Origin: Monoplex corrugatus
Taxonomy: Eukaryota > Mollusca > Gastropoda > Littorinimorpha > Ranellidae
Direction of reading: 5' to 3'
NCBI GenBank assembly: GCA_030674185.1
Contig: JAPXFY010000137.1
Span: 1-64,000 of the forward strand
DNA length: 64,000 nt
Part shown: piece by piece, positions 11,576-22,100 of the stretch
Layout: each line of letters opens with the position of its first letter
Numbering within the stretch: position 1 is the stretch's first letter
Program-made: the position numbers and the translations under genes
The notes under the pieces: generated by a model
What the model was told of the DNA's origin: nothing
Database searches by the model: none
What the model saw: the letters and a program-made list of their open reading frames with translations, nothing else

Positions 11576-12369
11576 TCAAAAGTATGGTACACAAACCACA
11601 AAGTGGTTGGGAACCCAGGTTGACGCAGGTTTGTCTTTCCCCAGACAGGACGTCCACATGATAGTCGGCAAGCTTTCCTGGGAAGTGTTGATCTCACTTT
11701 GTCGACAGATGCGAGGCTGCACAACTCTATGGAGGTCCTTTCTAACATTGAAACCTCCATACTGTGGGTACACAGACTGGACAGGCACACCCAGTACACT
11801 ACTCAAACCATGGATTCCCCACATACTCATGTAGGCTCCTGGGCATCGGCAGTTCATCACGTCATTCTGAAAAAGGTTTTTCATGTCTTCTTCCGTCACG
11901 TTGATGGAAAATGTCTGGTCTGAGTATGAGATGTAAGTCTTCACCAAATTCTGAAGATCCGTCCCCGATGCAAGGAAATCATCAGAAAGATACAGGTCTG
12001 AATTTTGAACCATCTCAAAAATGATACGGACCCGCATCTCAGTGTGATGATCTTCATCTCCATATGCTAGGAGAGACCCGCACCGCGGCAGACAATTTCC
12101 GTCACCACGCACCTGCACTGGAAGACACTGCGAAGCATCATCAGGATACAGCTCGAGGGACACATAGTCCACGTTTGGTTTTTCTGGCAGGTATGGTTTG
12201 TATGTGATGGGCGTTTGTGCGAACAAGGAAAGCGTTTCTGCAGCAACAATGTTCTCAAGTTCCTCGTAGGATGATGCATCTTTGATCAGTGTTGCAAGAT
12301 TGTCAAAAAACACGAAAGAGTCATCTGTTGTATGCCTGGTGGAACCCTTACTGATTGATGGACGAGGCG
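11576..12369 (-). pseudogene. OTU protease domain, C-terminal part of the Tigger protein
   Basis: It encodes RGDGNCLPRCGSLLAYGDED, with the OTU Cys in the GDGNC motif, and near the C-terminus TWVPNHFVVCVPYF, with the catalytic His in NHFVV. OTU enzymes are cysteine proteases acting on ubiquitin or related modifiers. The segment closely resembles the OTU part of the hAT-like element at 2300-3508 (shared YPDDA, SVYPQYGG, RKDLHR and PTIMWT-type motifs). Read upstream, its frame passes without a stop into the last minisatellite repeat as PSISKGSTRH. It is therefore in register with the transposase except for one extra T at 12370/12371 on the plus strand (GCGTTGTCC instead of GCGTGTCC). No good independent start codon is evident, so I interpret it as the C-terminal domain of a transposase-OTU fusion. 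Confidence 0.82.
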
Positions 12370-13113
12370 TTGTCCTTACTGGTTGACGGACGAGGCGTGT
12401 CCTTACTGGTTGACGGACGAGGCATGTCCTTGCTGGTTGATGGACGAGGCGTGTCCTTACTGGTTGACGGACGAGGCGTGTCCTTACTGGTTGACGGACG
12501 AGGCGTGTCCTTACTGGTTGACGGACGAGGCGTGTCCTTACTGGTTGACGGACGAGGCGTGTCCTTACTGGTTGACGGACGAGGCGTGTCCTTACTGGTT
12601 GACGGACGAGGCGTGTCCTTACTGGTTGACGGACGAGGCGTGTCCTTACTGGTTGACGGACGAGGCGTGTCCTTACTGGTTGACGGACGAGGCGTGTCCT
12701 TACTGGTTGACGGACGAGGCGTGTCCTTACTTGTTGACGGACGAGGCGTGTCCTTACTGGTTGACGGATGAGGCGTGTCCTTACTGGTTGACGGACGAGG
12801 CGTGTCCTTACTTGTTGACGGACGAGGCGTGTCCTTACTGGTTGACGGATGAGGCGTGTCCTTACTGGTTGACGGACGAGGCATGTCCTTGCTGGTTGAT
12901 GGACGAGGCGTGTCCTTACTGGTTGACGGACGAGGCGTGTCCTTACTTGTTGACGGACGAGGCGTGTCCTTACTGGTTGACGGATGAGGCGTGTCCTTAC
13001 TGGTTGACGGACGAGGCATGTCCTTGCTGGTTGATGGACGAGGCGTGTCCTTACTGGCTGACGGACGAGGCGTGTCCTTACTGGTTGACGGACGAGGCGT
13101 GTCCTTACTGGTT
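12354..13113 (-). repeat. 27-bp coding minisatellite
   Basis: About 28 copies of a 27-bp unit that translates in the transposase frame as STSKDTPRP, with variants STSKDMPRP, STSKDTPHP and SASKDTPRP. The variants recur in a block of about five units, giving a higher-order structure. It forms a long, hydrophilic, Pro/Ser/Lys-rich linker between the PIP box and the OTU domain. Confidence 0.95.
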
Positions 13114-13789
13114 GAGGGGGGAGAAGTGGATTGGCTCCAAGTGAATGAATGACTTGCCTGTTCAGGCTTTGATGGTGACGAAAAGAAATCTGTGATTCTG
13201 CTTTGTATTGTGGAAGTTGTTAGAAGCAAATGTTCCAATTGACCGCTGAATTTTTGAAGTCCTCTTCTGATCTCTTCATTTGCTCCCGTTTGCAACAGAT
13301 ACAGCTCAATAGTTGAAAGAGCAGACAAAGCCTCCAGCTTTGAGATAGACGGAGGTTGCTCCCCACAGTCATCCCCATCAGAGTCGTTTTTGTCCGTTGA
13401 TGGTCTCATCGGTGTCATCTCTGGTAGAGCTAAGTGAGGACAAGATGTCTTCTGTTGAAGGAACCGCGCATGTAGCAACATCATTGTCAACGTCACAAAA
13501 CTCTTCCAGGGACACATCCAGCTCCTTGTAGAGTCGTAACAGGAGCGGCTCCATGTCAGCAGCCTCAATGTCAGCTCCCACGTCGCATGGCATCTCAGTG
13601 CAGGCTTCTCCTTCATCAAGGTCACTTCGATTAAATCCTGCTTTCCGGAAACAGTTTCGGACTGTGGATGGTCTGACATTGTCCCATGCGTGCTTCAGGT
13701 TCCTGACGGCATCGAGGAGGGTGACGCTGAACTCACCCAAGGGCAGGCCTGAATCAACGTGAAGAATGAGCCTGGAGAGCATCCGTGTT

Positions 13790-13840
13790 CTGAAAAAATA
13801 CCAATTTCAAACCTTAATTGTGTGCTAGTGTGTGAGTGAT

Positions 13841-13924
<84 letters not shown>

Positions 13925-14051
13925 TGTGTATGTGTGTGTACGTGAGAGAGGGAAGAGAGAGAAAGAGCACACACACACACACACACGTACTCACCTGTAG
14001 AAGAATTTCAAATGTGTGTGAGAGTGTGTATGTGTGTGAGTGATTGTGAGT

Positions 14052-14126
<75 letters not shown>

Positions 14127-14169
14127 TGTGTATGTGAGAGAGGGAAAGAGAGAGAGAGAGAGCACACAC

Positions 14170-14222
<53 letters not shown>

Positions 14223-14228
14223 ACTCAC
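13790..14228 (-). other. Tigger intron made of microsatellites, with duplicated splice donor
   Basis: A 439-bp intron bounded by GTGAGT at 14228 and TTTTTTCAG at 13790. Almost all of it is (GT)n, (CT)n and (CA)n. A segment carrying the last bases of exon 1 and the donor (TTTGAAATTCTTCTACAGGT on the minus strand) occurs twice, at about 14250-14221 and 14014-13985, so a second, decoy donor lies inside the intron. Confidence 0.85.
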
Positions 14229-15191
14229 CTGTAGAAGAATTTCAAATTCTTGATCACACCACAGTCCAAAGGTTGGAGTTTGGATGTGGCATTTGGTGGG
14301 AGGAAAAGCACTTCTGTTGCCAGGAGGACTTGAACTTTGACATGAGCAGTGCAATTGTCGATCACAAGTAAGACCTTTCGGTTTGCACTGTCCATGGACC
14401 GGTCAAAATCGCGCAACCACTTCTCGAATAGGTCGGATGTCATCCAGGCTTTCTTGTTCGATGTATAGCGAAGTGGCAACTCAATGCCTTTGAAGCACCG
14501 GGGTTTGGCAAACTTCCCGATGACCAAAAGCGACTGTTTCTCTGACCCGTCCATGTTACAGCAAAGACTCACAGTTACTCTTTCCTTAGACTGCTTTCCT
14601 CCATGGCACTTCTTAGATTTGAACTCAAAGGTTCTATCAGGCAGCATACGGAAGAATAGAGCGCATTCATCCATGTTGAAGATGTCCTTCTCCTTATACT
14701 TTTGAAGAGTTGGGGTCAGCACTTCGCTAACCCATGCATCTGTGGACACTTCATCTACGCTTTCACGTTCGCCGCACACTTTTCGGCAGTTGATGTTGTG
14801 TCGCTTGTTGAATCGGCTAAGCCAACCGTTCGTGCACTCCCAGTCATTTAAGCCGAGTTTTCTTGCAAACTCTTCAGCTTTCGTCTTCAGCACAGGCCCA
14901 CTTATAGGAATGGCATTACTCCTGGCACCTTTGAACCACTGAAGAAGTGCATGCTCTATTTCTTCTTGTCGAGCTACTCTATGTGGTCTCTGGATTTTTG
15001 GATCTATTTCTCCGCTGTAGTAAAGACTTTTCAATGTTTCTTTTTCTTTCATAATCTTGGTCACACAACCTGCCGAAATTCCATATTCCTCAGCTACTTC
15101 CTTTCTTTTTTTTGCAGCCAGTTTCCAGCTTCTGAATAAGCTCGATTTTTCTTTTAATTGTCAGACTCACCCTTTTTTGTTTTGCAGCCAT

Positions 15192-15668
15192 TTTTGCTAG
15201 TGTACAAAGGGAAACTACTGTACTCGCATGAACAAGAGAAATTAAGTCGGGGAGATCTACGCACCACAAGACTACATGGCGTGGCTGTCAGAGGCCCGCG
15301 GCATTGTTAGACCGTAATTGTTATCAGAGACCTCCTGACTCGAAAGTTGATGCTGATCTGGCCTCTCCCCTTCCTCAACTGATTGCGCTGTCAGAGGCGT
15401 GTCATATCATTCGGCGCCCGCGCAGTCATTGTTCTTAAAAATAAAAAGTTAAAAAAAATCTTTGGAGCAAACATTTAATATAGCCGGGTAAAAACGTCCC
15501 GTGGGCTGAATTTTTGGTTCAATATAGCCGGGATTTCAATATAGCCGACTTCAATGTAGCCAACATTTTTTAACAAAGAAAAAGTAGAGCTTCGGCCGGG
15601 ACCTGAAAAATTCTTCTATATAGCCGGGATTTCAATATAGCCCACTTCAATATAGCCGGGTTTCACTG
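15192..15668. promoter_or_regulatory. Tigger right end with repeated AATATAGCC cores
   Basis: The last 200 bp contain at least seven copies or near-copies of AATATAGCC(GGG), in addition to the terminal inverted repeat, at about 15478, 15521, 15538, 15553, 15618, 15633 and 15648. The left end has similar copies near 10782-10832. Subterminal repeats of the end sequence are likely transposase-binding sites. No coding region is seen here upstream of the transposase ATG at 15191. Confidence 0.6.
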
Positions 15669-15670
15669 TA

Positions 15671-15899
15671 TATCTAAAAAACTGTTTGATGAAATGTATT
15701 GAAATTTTGTATGTTGTTAATAAATAAACGTTCTGTCTCATATGTAATTTTCAAATCATTTGATGTTTTTAGTCTTAGTTAAAATTTTATGAAAATTACA
15801 ACAACAACAAATCTTATCTTTATCATTCACTCGTATTCACAATTAAGTACTCATCAGGCTTTCTGGTTCTGAATTTTACGTGTTTTTTGTTAATTTAAT
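15671..15899 (+). repeat. remainder of 1.7-kb unit 4
   Basis: It continues the unit interrupted by Tigger (TATCTAAAAAACTGTTTGATG ... ACGTGTTTTTTGTTAATTT) and ends where the piggyBac element begins. Confidence 0.9.
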
Positions 15900-15903
15900 T
15901 TAA

Positions 15904-18900
15904 CCCTCTAGAGCCCACACATAGAAATACTTCAAGGAAAATTATGTCCTTTTAGTATGTGTTGAATAAACACCAAATTAAGAGTTCTGATAAGAAAAAA
16001 AATTGCTAGGTAAGCTGTGCTTGTAATTTGATCGTGTATTATATATGCTACGTTGGGCCTTAAGTGCACCAGAGTATTTTGTAGCATATTTGCTACAAAT
16101 GCCAAAAAGAGCATTCTTTTTTCTTGTTTTTGAAGGGAGATCAGACCTTTTACACCAGGATCATTTCAAAAGATCCTTCTCACATTTTGGGCATGATATG
16201 ATCAATTAAAAGCATGCATTATGGTTATTTTCTTATGTATACACTCTCTCCACATTCTCACTGATTGTAATTTTCATTCCAGTCCGTGATGAAACTCCAC
16301 TGTCTTTTTCACTCCAGTCGATGATAAAACTTGATTTCTTCAATTTCGTCCAGCTTGTTTTTTTCTTCCAGGTGGTTCAGCTTTTCCTGTCTGTGTTTGG
16401 TAGCTCCCAATTCTGTGTTTTTGATGAACAGAAATGTTGAGCATGCATTAAAAGTTACATGCATCCATAGCATTCCCAGTCGCTCCATGCACTACTGCCC
16501 ATCGTCATCATTTCTCCCTTTTCTTCTTTTCATTTCATTCAATTTTCCTTTTGTTTATTGATTCCATGCTGCCATGCAAAAACAAAGCAAACATAAAAGT
16601 GTATTATCTGTACAGATTTAAAATGCAAAATTCATGGTTTCAGTTCAAGCATGCATTTGATTCAGTCGAAATTTGCTTCTTGGCTTGCTCACTTCTTGTG
16701 AAATGCCCAAAAGCAATTCCTGTCCTTGTTCAGACAAAGGAAGACGTTGCACTTGGCGCATTTCACAAAACAGAAGCCTTTGCATTCTTTGTTTTTGCAA
16801 CGGCCCTTGTTCCCCAGGTTGGGAGGTGATCCGCTCCATCATAGCGGACGTCAGACACTGGTTTTCTCTGGATGATTCGAGATGGGGTAGGAGGTGGTGG
16901 TGATGCAGCAGATGGGCGTCCGACCTGGCGCTTGCAGTTGACAAGGGCTTCAGCCACCTCTGTCTGGAAGACGGATAGTTTCATGGGCTTTGTCTGGAGC
17001 AGCTGGCAGTGTCGCTTGTACCAAAGCCAGGCGTTGACAACAGTGAAGGAGATGGTGTGCAGGAAGATGTACATGTACCACCTGCGTGATTTCATGGGAA
17101 ACTTGTAAAGAGCTGTCAGACCATCAAGGAGATCCACCCCACCCATGAATTTATTGTACTCCTGTACAATGGCAGGGCTTTTGACAGTGATGTGCTCCTT
17201 CTCCTTTTTGTTCCAGCGGCGAACTTCTGCTTGTGGTTCAGTGCCTTTGTATGACGAGATGAGGTCGACAGTTCTGTTATCAAACCAGCGGACAGCTACA
17301 GTGTTTGAGTTGACCTCAACCTTTGTGTCATGTGAGCCTCTTCCCTCTTTTTTCAGTTCCTTCTCACTCTTCAGCTGACATCCCTTTAGCCTGTTTGTGC
17401 GCACTGTGCCCACGTACAGCATGGATTTTTCTTTCAAGGTCTTCGCAAGAGGCAGATTTGTGAAGAAATTGTCAGCAAAGATTTTGTAGTTCTTTCCTTC
17501 TGGCAGCTTTGATGTCATTTGGAGAACAACCTCACCACTCATCCCATGCGGCTTGTGTTCATTTGGTTTCTTTGCGGATGAACCTTGGTAGACATCAAAC
17601 TGGTATAAAATTCCAGAACTGCCGCATCTTCCCCACATTTTGAAGCCCCACGTGTGGTTTCTTTTGCATGTATTGCTTCAATGAAGAGCGGCCTTTGAAA
17701 GGTACCATTATTTCGTCGACCGAGTTGTGCTCTTCGGGTGGGATCTTGTCCAAAGCTCTTTGTAAGCCATCCATCCAAGGGCGGATCTTCCAGAGCTTGT
17801 CACCCATTTTTTCTTCTTCTCTTACCTGCAGGTTGTCTGCAAAGTGTAAGGTGCTGGCAAGTCTTTTGAACTTTTCTCTGGCCATTGCATCAGCGACAGG
17901 AGCATAGCGTGTTGCTGATTCCCAGTATGCCCGCACAGAATAAGCCTGAACAAGACCCATGCGGAGATACATCCCAATGAAGACTTCAATTTCTTTCTTG
18001 GTCGTCTTTATCGTGATCCCTTCTTTTTGGATGGAGTAAATATTTGTCTGTATCTCAGCATTCTCCAACATCTCATCAGTGATGAGTTCTCTGAAGTATG
18101 CATATGGTGTCTTCAGAATTCCATCATCAGGAGGCTGTTCAAGATCACCTGTGAATGTACAGTCGGGTTCCTGGAAAGACATGTCAGTCCAGATGGGTTT
18201 TTGAAGAGCATCTTCCAAATCTGAATCTCCTCCATTCGCCTCTTCTAGCAGGAAAGAAGCAAGGGGCATGTCGTCTTCATCTTCCCAATTGCCATGGTTG
18301 TTTTCTTCCTGGCGCATAGCTGCCAAAGGAATATCATCCTCATCATCCCAGTCAGCTGTTTTCCTTTTCGCTTCCTGTTCCTCTTTCTGTAAGGTGTAAA
18401 GGGCTCTTCATCATCTGTTTCTCCTTCCAGTTCTCCGAGTTCTTCTCTGGAGGGAACATACTCATCTTCAGAGGATGGCTCAAACTCACTGTCATCGGTG
18501 CCAACAGCATCAAATATATCTTTTATAGGAGCATTGGTTGACATCTGTAGACATAAAAACACACTTTTGAGCATTGAGAACTCTCATAATTATCAATACA
18601 ATTAAAAAACATGTCCATCTCTACAGAAACAAACTGTTATTTAATTAAAAAAATGTACAAATTTTGTATAATAAAATGCTAAACAACACCAACAATTATG
18701 TATGTGATAGAGTCCAATGACACTAAAGCCCAGTGTTTCACATATGCTACATGGCAAAACAACCAGTGCCTGCTGTAGCATATGTGCTACACCAATCTTT
18801 AGCATTCCAGTCTTACAAAACTATGAAAGAATATGAAACTATGACTATATTATATGTTAGTTGCCTTTGTTTCTTAATGAAATAACTTATTTAGAAAGGA

Positions 18901-19159
18901 TGATGGACTTACTTTCAATCAGATCAGGATGGATTTTGTCTGGAGCAGTTTCAGCAGCTGGCAACCTCGTGGAATCATCAAAGAGGAAGTGATGTCAAAC
19001 TTCCTGGCACCGGCTGCAGGAGAAAGGAATATAACTCTGGCAAGGTTCAGCCTCTTGTGCCAGACTGTACTTGTTTCCCTTGTTGATGCTGCCTTTAGTT
19101 TGCTCTACTCAAGACTATTTTTGAAGTGTAGCAGATTTGCTACGTATGGCTCTAGAGGG
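15904..19159 (-). mobile_element. piggyBac element, copy 1
   Basis: Ends are CCCTCTAGAGCC at 15904 and GGCTCTAGAGGG ending at 19159. TTAA lies directly to the left (15900-15903) and TTTTTAA to the right, in keeping with the TTAA preference of piggyBac. It sits between unit 4 and unit 5 of the 1.7-kb array. Both arms contain GTAGCATATTTGCTAC-like palindromes: 16068-16090 on the left; 18742, 18774 and 19128 on the right. The 15904-16688 and 18545-19159 arms are otherwise non-coding. A second copy lies at 28826-32077. Confidence 0.9.
16689..18544 (-). pseudogene. piggyBac (PGBD4-like) transposase, copy 1, frameshifted
   Basis: The start is MSTNAPIKDIFDAVGTDDSE at 18544, just after a good acceptor (TTTTTATGTCTACAG), suggesting a 5'-UTR intron. 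An acidic N-terminus precedes the DDE_Tnp_1_7 core: NSVDEIMVPFKGR, IFADNFFTNLP and FMGGVDLLDGL carry the three catalytic Asp residues. Three lesions are visible against copy 2: a missing C in the CGCTTCC region near 18368, a two-base loss at about 17652 (CCCCACGTGTGG versus CCCCACTTGTGTGG), and a missing C near 16805. The last removes the C-terminal cysteine-rich finger, which copy 2 keeps. The protein would excise and insert at TTAA sites. This copy is unlikely to make a full transposase. Confidence 0.9.
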
Positions 19160-22100
19160 TTTTTAATGGCATTTTAGATTTGCAAGGTTGACGGTGAGCA
19201 TGGTTTTTATCTGTTTATCTTAACGGGTTGTTCTTTTCTTTTTGACGTGGTGTTAGCCCTGATATGGCTCTAGTGGTCGGCTGGGCTATAAGCAATATGA
19301 ATTGAATTGAATTGTGGTTCAGGATGCCACCTGGAGAGGTATTCACAGTTCCTGGGTTTTGAGATAATTGTTGATTTCTTCTGGGGGTGCTGTACTGACC
19401 GGGGTTGGGTTTTTGGGCGGCTGGCCCAGGTGGGATGTGGAGCTGAGAGAGCTGCAGCCCAGGTTGGCTGTTTTGAGCGTTGCACACCTGCTGGTGGGTT
19501 AAACCAAACACACGAATTATAGCCTCCACACCTGGGGATTCCTGCATGCTTGGGTTGGACTTGAGCACCTGAAAGAGAAACACATGACCTTTTCATCCGA
19601 TTGTTGTTACCTGTTGGTGATTACCGTACATTTCTTACAGTGGTTTACCACAGACTTTCAACAGAAGACCTTATCAAGACTGACTACAGACTAGCTTAGC
19701 ACAAGGCCTTCTCCATCAAACTCTTTTAATAATAACTCCCAGACCATTGTTCTTTTCTTTTTGACATGGTGTTAGCCCTGATAGGGCTGTAGTGGTCGGC
19801 TGGGCTATAAGCAATATGAATTGAATTGAAACTACCAGATCCTTCCCGTGGAATCGCTGGGGGGTTCTTTGAGTATAAACTGTATCCCGCACCTTTTGGA
19901 CCTGGAGGCGCTTGATGAAAACACCTGACCAGGTGTGGTGACCCGTTTCCGTGCAAAGCAGTGGGACGGTGCCAAAGAAGTTTACTTGTGATCAATAATG
20001 ACATTTGTTGTTGTTGTTGTGTGGTGTTAGCCCTGATATGGCTGTAGTAGTCGGCTGGGCTATAAGTAATATGAACTGAACTGAACAGGTCCTGGTTGTC
20101 TCCCCTTTCCTCCAGATTGTCCCTGAAGGTTGATGTGGCAGTGCGATAACACACCAGGTGATAGGTGGATTACACAAACCTCTCTGTGTACTCCACCCTT
20201 CATGCTGGCATCACCTGGCTTCCTATTTTTTAAATCAAAAATTATCTCTCTCCCTCTCTCTCTTTTTTTTCTTCTTTTTGTATTTTTTTAATATGTTAGC
20301 CCTGGTATGGCTGTAGTAGTCGGCTGGGCTATATGCAATATGAACTGAACTGAACTGAAAATCATCTGCTACAAAGGGTGTTGGCATTTTTTACACGCTA
20401 CGTGGCATGAATGAAAATTGCCCAACCACATTACACACCCGAGCATATTAACTCTTTCAGCCCTGTCTGTTTTAAAGAGAAATGCTGTCCAGTCTGGGGG
20501 TTTTGAAGGGGGGGGGGGGGGGGCACTGCAAATAAAACACCTATATCTAAAAAACTGTTTGATGAAATGTGTTGAAATTTTGTATGCTTGTTAATAAATA
20601 AACGTTCTGTCTCATATGTAATTTTCAAATCATTTGATGTTTTTAGTCTTAGTTAAAATTTTATGAAAATTACAACAACAAATCTTATCTTTATCATTCA
20701 TTCATATTCACAATTAAGTGCTCATCAGGCTTTCTGGTTCTGAATTTTACATGTTTTTCGTTAATGGCATTTTAGATTTGCAAGATTGACGGTGAGCATG
20801 GTTTTTATCTGTTTTCTTAACGGGTTGTTCTTTTCTTTTTGACGTGGTGTTAGCCCTGATATGGCTCTAGTGGTCGGCTGGGCTATAAGCAATATGAATT
20901 GAATTGAATTGTGGTTCAGGATGCCACCCGGAGAGGTATTCACGGTTCCTGGGTTTTGAGATAATTGTTGATTTCTTCTGGGGGTGCTGTACTGACGGGG
21001 GTGGGGTTTTTGGGCGGCTGGCCCAGGTGGGATGCGGAGCTGAGAGAGCTGCAGCCCAGGTTGGCTGTTTTGAGCGTTGCACACTGCTGGTGGGTTAAAC
21101 CAAACACACAAATTATAGCCTCCACACCTGGGGATTCCTGCATGCTTGGGTTGGACTTGAGCACCTGAAAGAGAAACACATGACCTTTTCATCCGATTGT
21201 TGTTACCTGTTGGTGATTACCGTACATTTCTTACAGTGGTTTACGCAGACTTTCAACAGAAGACCTTATCAAGACTGACTACAGACTAGCTTAGCACAAG
21301 GCCTTCTCCATCAAACTCTTTTAATTATAACTCCCAGACCATTGTTCTTTTCTTTTTGACATGGTGTTAGCCCTGATAGGGCTGTAGTGGTCGGCTGGGC
21401 TATAAGCAATATGAATTGAATTGAAACTACCAGATCCTTCCGTGGAATGCTGGGGGGTTCTTTGAGTATAAACTGTATCCGCACCTTTTGGACTGGAGGC
21501 GCTTGATGAAACACCTGACCAGGTGTGGTGACCCGTTTCCGTGCAAAAGCAGTGGGATGTGCCAAGAGAAGTTTACTTGTGATCAATAATGACATTTGTT
21601 GTTGTTGTTGTGGTGGTGTTAGCCCTGATATGGCTGTAGTAGTCGGCTGGGCTATAAGTAATATGAACTGAACTGAACAGGTCCTGGTTGTCTCCCCTTT
21701 CCTCCAGATTGTCCCCTGAAGGTTGATGTGGCAGTGCGATAACACACCAGGTGATAGGTGGATTACACAAACCTCTCTGTGTACTCCACCCTTCATGCTG
21801 GCATCACCCTGGCTTCCTATTTTTCTAAATCAAAAATTATCTCTCTCCTCTTCTCTCTTTTTTCTTCTTTTTGTATTTTTTTAATATGTTAGCCCTGATA
21901 TGGTGTAGTAGTCGGCTGGGCTATATGCAATATGAACTGAACTGAACTGAAAATCATCTGCTACAAAGGGTGTTGGCATTTTTTAACAGCTAGTGGCATG
22001 AATGAAAATGCCCAACCACATTACACACCCGAGCATATTAACTCTTTCAGCCCTGTCTGTTTTACAAGAGAAATGCTCTTCCAGTGGGGGTTTTGAAGGG

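Larger units (their letters stand above)
12348..15191 (-). pseudogene. Tigger/pogo transposase, two exons, frameshifted
   Basis: Start at 15191 (MAAKQKRVSLTIKRKIELIQ). Order: psq-type HTH; CENP-B HTH (FARKLGLNDWECTNGWLSRF); DDE_1 core with NMDECALFFR, VIDNCTAH and LPPNATSKLQPLD. Exon 1 ends at 14229 before GTGAGT and exon 2 starts at 13789 after TTTTTTCAG. Joined, they read FFYR-TRMLSRLIL, as in other Tigger proteins, then the conserved NVRPSTVRNCFRKAGF. Two one-base lesions in homopolymers break the frame: T8 at 15106-15113 and T5 at 13387-13391 on the plus strand. After the second comes a leucine-rich segment and QSRITDFF, a textbook PIP box for PCNA binding, as reported for Drosophila pogo transposase. 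A third lesion at 12370 cuts off the OTU domain. The transposase moves DNA by cut-and-paste at TA sites. Confidence 0.88.
10735..15668 (-). mobile_element. Tigger/pogo element with OTU cargo
   Basis: Bounded by perfect inverted repeats beginning CAGTGAAACCCGGCTATATT at 10735 and its complement ending at 15668, flanked by TA on both sides (10733-10734 and 15669-15670). TA duplication and CAGT ends are typical of pogo/Tigger elements. The empty site is visible in sister units (AAAACACCTATATCTAAA). The minus strand encodes a CENP-B/DDE_1 transposase in two exons, a 27-bp minisatellite linker and an OTU domain. The ends hold several extra copies of the AATATAGCC core of the inverted repeat. At 4934 bp this is long for the family because of the minisatellite, the microsatellites and the OTU cargo. 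Confidence 0.93.

Noticed and set aside
12354..13113. CRISPR-like regular repeat array
   Set aside because: No spacers; it is a coding minisatellite in eukaryotic DNA. The same applies to the 64-bp and 88-bp satellites.
12355..13144. Long plus-strand frames (SLLVDGRGV and ACPYWLTDE repeats) over the minisatellite
   Set aside because: Shadows of the 27-bp coding repeat. The minus strand carries the transposase frame with PIP box and domains.
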